From Aplectana chamaeleonis (taxonomy: Eukaryota; Nematoda; Chromadorea; Rhabditida; Cosmocercidae): DNA of 64,000 nucleotides. The stretch is from assembly GCA_029168955.1 (NCBI GenBank), contig JAPDOI010000138.1, positions 976,501 to 1,040,500 on the forward strand. Reading direction: 5' to 3'. A program made the position numbers and the translations under genes. This document shows positions 47,061 to 58,800 of the stretch, one piece after another. The notes under the pieces were generated by a model. That model ran no database searches and had not been told where the DNA came from. It saw only the letters and a list, made by a program, of their open reading frames with translations. Positions within the stretch are counted from its first letter, which is position 1. Every line of letters starts with the position of its first letter.

Positions 47061-48489
47061 GCTTTCTTGTGAAGTTGCTTTGTATTTTCTCGATTCTGTT
47101 AATATCTCTTATTTCTTGGAGTTTTTTCTACCTTATTTCATTTTTTTTAATTAGTATTATATATTTATTTTCACTATTGTTCTGCAACGAGACGAACGCT
47201 CGAAAAAGGAGGAGAAGGAGAAAGTTTTGATATTAATTACCAGTTTTATTCCTATTTACACTGTTTTCAGTTATGCCTATTTTAAATCCGTATATATTCT
47301 CAGCCTTCACCATTCAATTTAATAATTTTGGCACATATGGGTCGATATCGCCTCCATTAGACCGCTCATGATCCTGCATAGCCAGTGGACATAACAGATC
47401 CGAAAACAAGCGACCCAGGATCGTAAACATGCCCCAATGGCATTTGTTAATGGCCATGCGGACGGCAGGGTCGGTGGAGTGAGAGATAGGTATCGGCTGA
47501 TGTCAACGAGGATTTATTAGTTTGAATCCATAGGCTCAGACCATGTTTAAGAAGAAAGACTTTATTTCTCTTTCATCGAATCACAGAAATCAGTCATAGA
47601 AGGTAACGAGATTTTTTGTTGCTGAAGGAAAATTCAATTGTTTAAAAACTAAAAATGAAATGGACATCAATGACTAAAAAAACATGAAAAAGGCCAGCGA
47701 CGGCACAAAAATTCGAGATTCTCATTGCTGAAGTGGTGTTTGTTTTTAAAGCATTTTTTGCATTTTCTTGTGTAGAAAACATGCTATTTAATGTTAAAAA
47801 AATTCTATCTGATAATTTGACAATTTTATTCAACAGTAAAGTTGAAATCTTGTCACCGTTTTCTAACTTCGTTCGAAACCCTAATAAATTTTTCACATAA
47901 ATCTCTGGTTCTTCAGAAAAAAATAGTTAAGAATTTGCTTTTTTCCCTAAAACAATTTGGGGAATAATCCTATGACGAGAAAATTTTGATTCCGCTTCAG
48001 CAAGGACTCGCTAATATTACTAAAAAAACTGTGCAATAAATTACTCTATATACGAGGGGTGCGAGGTAGTGCTACAAAATTAAAAAATTGTGCCAAGGGG
48101 AAGTGGAAAAAATTACGAATTTTTGTCCAGCTTCGGCTTTCCACTTTATAAGCTACAAAAGCGAGCTTAAAAAAAATTTATCGAACTCACCCGACAATTA
48201 TGAGTTTAAGAAAAAAAAATGTGTCAGTGGCTTTGGCAACTTCTCAATTTTTTTCACTCCTTGAAGTTAAGGTTGTACCCAACTTTGAAATTTTGCTAAT
48301 CAAATTGCTCCACAATGAAGAATAGACTGCATTTACATTTTACAAAATTTGAGCTCGACCACCTTGCATGAGTTACCCAAGGCTTCATAAACACATTTTT
48401 TCAAAATATGAACAATTAAAAAATAATAATTGGAGGCCGGACCCATATTCAAATCCAGTAGTTCGTAGTAGAAATCGGGTTAACGCATT
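47061..48489. other. Spacer, nothing recognised
   Basis: AT-rich with short frames only. An 84-codon minus frame at 47642-47896 has no motif. Confidence 0.35.
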
Positions 48490-48808
48490 AATATCATCGT
48501 ATTGCTGGTCAAGAAAGCTTTTATGTTGACATGGAAACATGAAAACTCTCATGAGTTAGCAAACCAATGCATTTGGGATCAACGTTTATCGAAAGGGTTG
48601 TCATTGGGGTTGAATAGAATTGTTTATCAGCAGCATAGTAGCTCACGATTCAGTGGAATACAGACGAATAGCGCAGAAATACAGTGAGTATGTAATCAAA
48701 TCGAAGCACTCGTGAAAGAGGCACTCTGGAGGCAATCTCGTCCGCGCCGAGGGGCGGAGTCGGGCCCGCCCCTCTGGCTCCGCCCACAGCAGAGTGCCTG
48801 TTGTCTAC
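48490..48808 (-). repeat. Secondary arm C' (inverted copy of 45415-45740)
   Basis: CATGAAAACTCTCATGAG, CAATGCATTTGGGATCAACG and GGAGGCAATCTCGTCCGCGC are inverse to arm C. Joins arm A' at GTACACCAC. Confidence 0.83.
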
Positions 48809-50454
48809 CCCCCGTACACCACCACTCCTGGAAGCCCTAGAACTTCTGAAATCTTGGAACTTCTGCAATTCTGGGTGCTTTTTAGATCGATCAATGGTCT
48901 GAGTAAAGTTAGAAATAGGTATTCAAGAGAATTTTATCCAATACATAAAAATGATAAAATCAATAAATAGGTGAAATTGAAAATTTCGAAATTATAAAGA
49001 AATGAAACAAAACTTAATATCAAATACATTTAGTATAGATTAATATCGCGATGAAAATGATAAATTTGACAGAATTCGCTCTTTTTATTCTTCAACAATG
49101 TTTACAATTGCTGAAAAGTTTGTCTCACTCTCAAAATTTGAACTACATCGGAAATTTTGATTAAATTCAAAAATTTGGACAGTTCGGAATTTTAAAAATC
49201 GCTTCAAATTTTAAGTTTCAAAACTTTAATCAAACTCATTTTATCAAAATTTAATAAATATATAATTTCAAAATCTGAAATAAATTCAAAAATTCGCAAA
49301 TAAAAAATCAGAATTCAATAATCAGAACAAAATTTGAATCAAATTCAGAATTCAAGATTCGAATAGATTTGCGGTGTGGAAAATTTGAATCAACTGCCGA
49401 CTTCTCAAAACATGAAGCAGTCAAGAGACCTATAAAAAATCTGAAATATATTTGAAAAGCCGAAAAAAAAGAGAATTTCTAAATCATGAATAAATTTGGA
49501 TTTCGAGGTTAGAAATAAATTTAAAATAAACTCGAAAAAATTGGATTTCAAAAATCAGAATTGAATTTGAATTAAATTCAGAATTTTAAAAATTCGACTA
49601 GTTTTCTAACGTTAAAAAACCGAATTAATTGTGGTTTTCGTTCTAAATTCAAATTAACAAAATCTGAGACAAGTCGCAAATAGAAAAAACCGAAAAAACT
49701 TGTTATTAAATTCAATTGATTATTACGCAGATTCTACTAAAGTGGATACAAATTGTTGTTGCCTGCGTGGAGTGGGTTTCCAAACCTGAAATGAATTAGA
49801 AAATTAGAAAAGAGTCGAATTCGAAAATCAGAGATAGAATTCAATTACCTTCTGAATCATTGAAATTGATTGAACTTGTACTATTGAAAAGTTTCACATA
49901 TTACCGAGCTCCCAAAACTTCTAATAAGCAGGAGTTTCCCAAAAAAAAAATCAAATCGAGAATTTGAAAAAATGGGAAGTTCAAAATCACAATTAATTTT
50001 GAGTGCAACTCAGAATTTTCGAACTTTGAATAAATTCTCAATGTTAAAAATTGAATCGGATGCAAACTTTTTGAATTGAACTTGAATTCTCAAAATCTGA
50101 AAGAAATTGAAAATTTTCAAAAAAAAACGAAAAAATTATAATTAAATTCGGGTAATTATTGTGCATACATAAGTGTAAATAGCTATTTAAAAGGTCACGA
50201 AGTTCGCATTGAGCCTGAAATGGGAAGTTTGTGAAAATTCTCCGATATAGCGGAAAGTGCGCGGTGACAAGTCTGCAGCCCCTCAATTGAATTTAGAAAA
50301 AGCCATTACATTTCAAAGTTTAAACCTCAATGCCAGTGAATTGACTCTTATTCCGTGAAACTACTCTGCCAATCTCTACTTACAATGTTTCTACGGAAGA
50401 ACGTGAGTGACTGACTCTGTCGACTTCTCGTGAGCATGCATGCGTTCGCCGAGA
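48808..50454 (-). repeat. Right arm A', inner part
   Basis: Reverse complement of 36900-38175, with small indels. Includes GGGTGCTTTTTAGATCGATC, an AT-rich core and GCGCGGTGACAAGTCTGCAG. Confidence 0.85.
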
Positions 50455-53154
50455 CTCTGAAGATTTCAGAAATGTTGCGAACACTAATTTCAACAACTTA
50501 CCGAAGTCTTCCGTAAGTTGTTGAAATCTGATCGTAAGTTGAGCAGCCTCATGCCCTCATGTGTTCGCAACATTTTCGGAACTGTTCGGTAACTCTCTAA
50601 AATAATGATTCCAACTAATAGTGTCTCACCGCGATCGACTGATCGCGACGCGAACCCTCCGCCGCGGCCATTAGGTCGCGGCGCCGCGGGGTTCGCGTTG
50701 CGACGACGGGCGATCGGGGCAGGAGGCCATCGTGTATCTGGCACTTCTGAGGAGGCAGGAGAAACGGGAGGAGCGAGGTTCCTGATTGGACGCAACAGCC
50801 GGGGGGCCGGGGCTAGCCGCGTTGCGTCCAATCAGGAACCTGCCTCCCCTGTTTCTCCGCCTCCTCACAAGTGTTGATACACGATGGTAACCCTACCCGA
50901 TCGGTTGAAACCGATCATAGGAGCATAAAAGTGTTGTAACCTGAGTGAATCACCACCAAAGGTGAGCACAGTGAGCACTTAATACAGAAATAATTGCGGT
51001 TTAAAAAAGTTTTTTCTTCTCTGTTCAGGCTGTTTTGGCGAGGCGTAATATAATATTCGGTTTCTCCTACTAACCCAGACTCTTTATGGCTTCCCGTGAA
51101 ACTTTATTTTTAGAGGTTTGCATTTGAATAAATAGTGCATTAGCAGTAGTGAATAATTATATCTGTTGACACTCGTATCCTTTAGAATCCCTAATTTACC
51201 TCTAATGAAAGAACATTCGGCTTCTATTAGCACTACAGTACCGAGCAAATTTTTCGCAAAGAAAGCGTTTTGCGGCGTTTTTTGCTCTCACAAAGCGCCG
51301 CAACGCCATAACTTGATTCAAAGTGGTCCAATTCCAATTCTGAAGTCATTTCTGGATTGCTTCCATTTAGTCCTATACGATAGTGTTCCAAAAGAATAGA
51401 TTCAACTCCGGAAGTTCATCGAAATTTGCTTATTTGCACCTCTAAACCCCTCATAATGAACTGATCAGTCGGTCATGATAACAGAAATCTGTCATTTTTT
51501 TGACCTGTGGTCGATGTGAATTTTAGAAGGAAATAGACATTTTTCAACAAAATGCTAGAGTTAAAAGAGCTCTCAACACATACCATTACATTCGCCTTAC
51601 TGAGAGGAACACGAAAACTATCTGAAAAAAGTCATTTAGTCAACTTTGAAGTGAGTTATGGCGATGCGGCGCTTTGTGAACTCAAAAAACGCCGCGAAAC
51701 GCCGTTTTTGCAAAAAATATGCTCGGTACTGTAGATGATGTCGCCCACAAGGACTCACGGGATTCCTTCAATAGAGCAAATATAGCAATTTTTTTAGAAA
51801 CTTCGATTCTTAAAATTTTTTCTTTGTGCGATAAATTTGAGACGCCAGTTTTGCTCGTTGAAAAGTTAAAACAAACCACTAATCAGAAATATTTGTCCTG
51901 CAAAGTATTGATTTTGTTTTCAAAAACTAAAAAAACTTGGAATCGGTTGCTTTATAAAGTAATAAATAATTGCTAATGAATTGTGCATTTTTTGTTTCTA
52001 CCCGTGCATAATGCCAAAAAAAAAGAAATCTTTCTATCTTCACAAATAACGTGTTTTCTTCGTGCTGTTGTAATGTAAGCGAAGTATGTTCTCAATGAAG
52101 TCATTTTTTACATACTTTGGACAAAAGAAATTGAAATATAACACTTAGAAGCCAGGAAGAAAAATCGTCTTACATAATGTAATCATTCTCTACTGCTACC
52201 ACACTCTTTATTCGAATGCAAATTTCTAAAAAGAACAAGTTTTACAGGCAGTGATAAGGAGTTTTGTTTGAAGGGAGAAATCGAGTTCTATATCACGCCT
52301 TGTAAGATAACTAAAAACATAGGAAAATGCTTTTTCAAGAAACCTCAGTTAATCTATGATCAACTTTGTAAAAATTAACCCATCTCATTTAGTCATCAAA
52401 AGCTGTTATAAACTGTGACTTGGAACATTATTGCTTCTTCGTACATATATTCTTCATTCAGATGCTAACCATTTGCGCCCATTTGAATTAACATAATCAC
52501 AGGAGAGCGGAAGTTTGCTTAGAAGTGTGATTTCTACGGTATTAGGCAGTATTTTGTAGAACATGCAATTCACATCTTCTCCATACGCTGACGTGTACCC
52601 CGGCTACTTTGGTAATAAACCTTGGCTGTAGCTGTGAGCACGGCTCTCTGTTCCTCGTATATTCTACGACTGCTCCATCATCTTCTTCCAAAAGGGGATT
52701 TTGACAGTATTGCTAATAGTTTTGTACATTTGAGATTTCTGTTAATCAAATGCTATAAAGCCGTCAAAATCTGACTTCTGAACACGCTGTTTTATTTTTT
52801 TTTTCATTCTCGTGCTTGCTACCTCGTCTCGAAATTAACGCAAACAATAACAGGTTTCTAAAAAGAAATTTGATAAGCAGTGAAGGAAAAAAATTGAGAA
52901 AGGATATGTAACGCACGAGCAAAGTGAAGGGTGGAAAACGATGAAACTGATCAATAAAGGAAGAGGTTGCAAAAGCCTTTCAGTTAGTTGCTCCTGAAAA
53001 TATTTGTCACGCTTCCGACGTCTACTAGGTTGCCTGCCGAATAGCGCTATTCGTAACTAACGATAACTATACTGCAAGTTTCTATAAGCTCATAAGGACC
53101 ATCGAAACATGATTTTAGCATTTTAACCTGCCCGTAACATTATCGAAAACTTCA
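50448..53154. mobile_element. 2.7-kb insertion splitting the right arm
   Basis: In the left arm CGTTCGCCGAG is followed at once (in reverse) by AGGAGAGTAATT; here 2.7 kb separates them. The ends are short inverted repeats (CTCTGAAGATTTC and its partner GAAAACTTCAGAG). It holds a GC-rich palindrome at 50725-50880 (GAGGTTCCTGATTGGACGCA with its inverse at 50819-50842), inverted GCGTTTTTTGC/CGCCG blocks near 51270 and 51690, and otherwise AT-rich sequence. No ORF was recognised. Confidence 0.65.
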
Positions 53155-53402
53155 GAGGAGGAGAGTAATTATTTCGGGAGCGCCCGTTTATGGCTCACCT
53201 CAGGTACTTCGAGTAAGCGAGCAGTACGAAAATGGACTTTCTCAGAACTTCTTCATCGAACCGAATAGAGGGCGACGTGTAAGTTCGAATGGTACCACAC
53301 CTTATAGGGAAAAATGGAGAAAGAAACGAGTTATGGCGAAAAGTCGCGATTTCGCGACTTTCGCGACTTCTTTGAGTAAATTAGGGCGAGTATTGTACAT
53401 CA
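53155..53402 (-). repeat. Right arm A', outer part
   Basis: Reverse complement of 36664-36915, ending in the terminal AGGGCGAGTATTGTA. Confidence 0.87.
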
Positions 53403-55364
53403 GTATTATCTTCTAGAATTGGGACCTAATCAAATAATAAAAAAACCAAACCTCTCCAGCCGCTTCGCGGCTGGGGCGATTGAATAATTCGAATATTCCA
53501 GTGCGTGGATATTCGACTCCATAGGGAATTTCATTGTCTAATTCTCCGACAAATCTATTCATTCAGGAATTGATTGTAATTTGTTTGTTTTTTCGAGCAT
53601 ACATACGATCTCTTTTGAGATTCAAATTTCGGTTTTCCGAAAACTTGGTTTACTCGGAGAACTGAGTTACTTGATTTTTTGAATAATCTAATTTCGAGCC
53701 ACGCTAGTTGAATATTCGGCCACTAGAAAAAATTACAAAAAATGATCATGATTTATTCGGGAAAAATTCAAAAAATCGAATTTCAATCCGAATATTCATT
53801 TGCATTTTCCAGATATTCATTCGAGTTGAATGGAGGACAGGCTTTCCAATAGAATACAATCAGTCATTCTCGAAAAATTTCAGATGACTTGTCCAAATTT
53901 ATTCACCCATTCCAAGTCTTTGATAACTCGTTATTCGAAACGTTCATTCGGTGACCTGAAAAATACCTCATTCCAATATAATCTTCCATTCGATAATTTC
54001 AAAAAATCTATAGCCACAAAAATTCATTTACCCGAGAATTTTCAAAAGTGATTCTTCAAATTATTCATTCAGTCAAAGTGTTTTTAAACTACGATATTCG
54101 GATCATTCATTCATTCATTCATTCGAAACCTAGCGTCGGATGCCGATATCTGTTAACTACAGCGTCAATACTAGATCTAATATGGAATTAGAAGGATTTC
54201 CCGAATATCTCTTTACCCGTTATTATACTATAAAAATCTCTTTATAAAGTTTTCCAATGAATTAAAAACTTGGAGTAAAACATTTGGAAAGTTTCTAGTG
54301 AACGAATCTTTTGGAAATTTTCAAGTGAATGACTAAAGTCGCAAACATATCCCGTATTCAGTTCAAATGTTTTAGAGAATTCGTACAAATATTCCAACAA
54401 TCGGACTTTTCAGCTGCCCGAAAACTCTTTTTTTTCGATCTCGCGGATAAACTGAGTACTCAAGAGCCGAAAAAGTACGAAACACCGGGTAAGTCGAGAA
54501 ACATAAGCCCGAAAGAATCCAACAGAAAAAATGTTTTAGGCGCCCAAATACATCTACATACTGGCAAATAAAAACCCAAAGAATAATAAAATTTTTGAAC
54601 GCTTGGAGAATTCTCAGAACACTACTCCAGCAACGATTCCATGCAATCTTAAGTCTAGAATGCGTGTTATTGCCAAAAGTTCACGTGCTTCACGAATGAA
54701 AGACAAGGAAATAAAGGGAAGATCAGACTCTTCAATCATTAAACCGACTGAATATTTCGTCAATCACATGGAGATTCGGGCGATCAGTGTCCACCGACGA
54801 TAGGATGTGTTGCCTTAACTACTTGCCATGAACTTGCTATCGACAGGTCGATAGCAGGTCGATAACAGGTCCATGTTTTTCTCCCGAAAGAACCTACCAT
54901 CACCGGGTTGCTTGAGAAAGGGGCGGGTCAAGCTGCTGTCGACATTTGAGTTTGCCTGAGTAGACTTAGTCGCGCTGGCCGCCACAAGCCCCTTTCAGAG
55001 TAAATTCTTTGCGGGTCTATAACACTTTGGTCCGCTCAAAAAGACGCCCGTCCTTTGTATCTCTAGCATTGATTTGTACGCAAACTTCAATCAGTGGGGA
55101 GGAATTAAGAAAACTATTTCCGGCGACGAATAGGCTTCCAGCATTGTTGATCTTGATAGTGACTCCTATACAGATCACATACAGAACAGCGCTGCTGGCA
55201 TTCTCTGATCACCTGAGGCTTCCAAGTAGCTTTTGATATATGTACGCGTTTTTTTCTTCCTGTAAAGGCTAATGAAACGCCACGCACATAGTAACTGGCA
55301 CATATTGCATGGAATACACCGCGACTAAACAAATGTCGATGTATTATAGCTCAGAACAGATTTT
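53403..55364. other. AT-rich stretch with dispersed-repeat fragments
   Basis: TTCGAATA-type and ATTCATTCATTC short repeats at 53.5-54.1 kb. 54940-54965 shares TGTCGACATTTGAGTTTGCC with 14.5 kb. Open frames at 53830, 54329 and 54603 have no recognisable domain. Confidence 0.4.
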
Positions 55365-55440
55365 GCCGGTTGACGTTTGCCGGTAATTTTTGGAGTTTGC
55401 CGTTTGCCGAAGTTTTAAATTCCTTTGCCGCTCACCCCTG
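55365..55440. repeat. hAT-type terminus (TTTGCCG family), right-facing end
   Basis: TTTGCCG repeats followed by CGCTCACCCCTG, inverted relative to the end at 31958. Flank ATCCCAAC resembles the 31950-31957 flank ATTCCAAT at 6 of 8 positions. Confidence 0.5.
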
Positions 55441-55841
55441 ATCCCAACCTTCAGCATTGCAAAGACATCTAGTTGCATGTCATAATCGCCTTGACGATCT
55501 TTAATCAGTTAAGAAAAATCATGGCCAAGGCTATAATTATTTATGTGAATTATGTGGTAAGTTAGTATGTTCCTTTGCGCGCCTGTGCGGAGCGAGGAGA
55601 GAGACAGCGGGAAAGTGTGGAGGGAGAAGGAGACGCAGCATGCGCGCGCAGGTGCACGCGATCAACGGAAATAACTTCCGTTCCGAAATAAAAGATACTC
55701 GCTGATTAGCTGTGTAGCCAATACACCGCTTCTAGTTCCTTTTCTTGCTCTGTTTTCACACTCGATGAGCAGTACGAAAATACCTGTCATGAAGGCGGGA
55801 GTAAGCAGTGCAAATTGGATTTCATTATTCTCTTTTTCTAG

Positions 55842-58800
55842 CAGTTCTAAAAAAATTTTCGGAGGCCGACGAGCAGTTCTGGTTATTACAGTTGACGGTG
55901 AGAATGCAGTCGGTCGAGGAAAGGTGGAGGACACAATACCGGTGATTGAGATCAGAGGAGAAGGCAAGCCAATGAGTGCTGCTCAAATTCGACACCTCGA
56001 AGAACTCAGCAACGGCGGCCCGCTGGATGTAAAGGTGCGTTGTTCTAAAGTTCACGTAATAATTTAAGATAGATCGTTCCCTGAGCTTCATAATATTTCG
56101 CTTATTTGTTGTGAGGATGAAGACTCTTTATGAGTTTATTGGCAACGTTTCGATATGTAATATCGTCTTCAGGCCAACTGAAATTATCACAAAAACAATC
56201 AGTTACACAGCGCGAACAATGAGGAGCACCAACCTTATCAATCAGGAATGACATGTGGTAAATTTCATCCGATGAATGGACGGGGTTGCGACGGTAGATC
56301 GCCGCGCACGAATCGAAACCCCATTGGCCAGTGATGCCGCCAACACCGCGCGGCCAGCCGCCTGGTCCATGCCTCAGACTGAATCGAATACTGAAACCAT
56401 ACCTATGACCTAATCTATTTTATTCATATTTCCTGTCGAACAGTACGCGTTTATGTGTATGCGCTAAACTCTTACTAATTTCCAATTGAGTATCTTGACA
56501 ACTTCGTGACTCAGCTTCCACAGGTAGAAGAAAGGAGTACATCTAGAGCAATTTACGCCTCGCGTATAATCAGTTCATAGTGTCTTGGAGGCGCAGTTTA
56601 GGACAACGAGTGCACCATGAGCCTCAAACAGGTATCCCACACCGAGATCAACATATAAACATTCTCTTGTTGTTAGATAGTGTATCCAGAGACAATGAAT
56701 TAACAATTGTGTTTCCTCATTCCTCGTAGTCTCTTGAGCCTGGCCTCCAACACAACTTTGTGTTCAGATCGAGAAGACGTGGGTGCCGGCCAAATGTGAA
56801 GTAGCGGCGAAGCGAAAGGACTTCGTCACATTCCATTACAAGGTCCGGCTGTTTTGCTCTCCTTCACTTGATTCTTTGCACTTGTGTTGGTTTAACAAGA
56901 GTTTAGGTATTCACCGAGGACGGGAAGAAAATCTACCAAACGTACGGCGAGGGCCCTGTTACCATTCAACTCGGAGTGGGCATGACGATGCCTGGACTCG
57001 ATAAGGTGCGAGATTGCAAGTCCAGAGTAGCTGGAATGTACCATACTTGATTATAAGTTTTAGAGGATACCGAATTCTCACAACGACGAACTTCTGGGAT
57101 TTCATTTTTTTCATTAAGTTGGACTTTAACACTTGTAACCCGGAGTCCAGTTCATTCCTTCTAAGGTTCGCACCCCATAAAACTGTTTCGAAATATCGTA
57201 TCAATGTGTCAAAAGAGGCAATCTGATAGGAACCCGTTAAAGGCAGTATACACGCTAGCAAAGCTGCTGAGATAGCTACGTTAGCGGTATCGTGCTCTAG
57301 TACCAGGTTGTTCAATATGTTTTGTCGTTCGATAGGAAAAACACAATTTTATTATTCAAAATACACTTTATTATTCAGTATAATCTCCCTGAAAATTAAT
57401 ACACTTGCTCTAACGATCCTCCAATCTGTGGATCCCATCCCTGAAGTGAGAATCCGGAAGGTCTGCAAAGTACGCTTCAACAGCCGTTATGACCTCTTCA
57501 TTTGATGAAAAGCGCTTGCCACGCATAAATTTTCTGAGTTCTGGAAAAAAATGGAAGTCGCTGGGGGCAAAATCTGGTGAACAAGGTGCATGCTCAAACA
57601 ATTCGAACTTTAGTTTATGGATTTTAGCCATTGTCAAAATGCTCTTGTGACACAGTGCATTTTCCGGATGAAAAAAGTTCTTTTGCAACCCGGGTCTTTT
57701 TTCACGATTTTTTCTTTCAACTGGTCCAAAAGGTTGCAATAATACTCAGAATTAATTGTTTAACTAGTCTGCAAGTAATTCACAAACAAAATTCCTTTCG
57801 CATCCCAAAAAACTGATGCCATAACCTTCTTGGCCGATTTCCGGGCACGAACTCGTTTAGAAGCCGAACAACCAGATTCACACCTATCTTTAGCCTCTTG
57901 TTTTCATTCAGAATCATGGTGATAGACCCAAGTTTCATCCACAGTGATGAATCGACGCACAAAATCCACTTTATCCTTTTTATTCGAATGTGCTTTCGCT
58001 CCATTGTTAGCGAATGCAGCACCCATTGTGCACACAGCTTTCTAAAACCCAAAATTTCACTTTAAATATGGCTCACGCTGCCTAATGAGATGTGTAAAGT
58101 CTCTACTAAATCTCTCTCAGTCAATCGACGATCTTCCGAAACCATATCCTGTATTTTGGCTATGATTTCTGGTGTTGATGCGCTTTTTGGACGTCTTCAC
58201 GTGGATCGTCTTCAAGGCTTCTACGGCCACGTTTAAATTCAGCAACCCATCTTTCTACTGTTCTAATTGCAGGTGAACAATCATTATAGACTTTTAACAT
58301 TCGTTCGTGAATTTCTTTTGGTGCTACACCTTCTAAAAATAAGAATTTCATCACTGCACGATATTCAATTTTTTCCATTGCTGTGACATCGCGACACTAA
58401 ATGGCTTGTTAACAAAGAATGAATTTGCAGATTGAAAAGAAACTTCACATACGATCATACCAACAAAACAAAACACATTTGGGCTAGTAGCAACGCCCCC
58501 TCTTATCGAACGACAAAACTTATTGAACAACTGGTAGAACACGCTAACAAAGTGGCAAGCGTCGAGAATGAGTTAAAATTCCCGTATTTGAGCCGTACTG
58601 AGATACCAAATCATTCTTTCTCCGCCTACCGATACGGACTCCGCTCCTCAATAAAAATATTCAATACTCGATCACGGCCATTTTGGTATATTTTTACGCT
58701 TCGGAGGGCGCAAGCGTTCTAGTAAAGGCCGCACGAGTGAATGAGCGTCGTTATCCCAGCCAATTTGTCGTTAGCTTCGCTATTTCGGCCAGTGCGGTGT

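Larger units (their letters stand above)
36664..53402. mobile_element. Candidate giant foldback composite, 16.7 kb
   Basis: Outer ends are inverted repeats: the left begins TACAATACTCGCCCTAGTTT and the right, reversed, TACAATACTCGCCCTAATTT, both continuing into ACTCAAAGAAGTCGCGAAAG. The arms run inward for about 1.5 kb on the left; the right arm is split by a 2.7-kb insert. Between the arms lie a TTAA MITE, two satellite arrays, secondary inverted repeats and a LINE 3' end. No transposase was found. It may be one giant foldback, or a block rearranged by inverted-repeat recombination. Confidence 0.55.
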
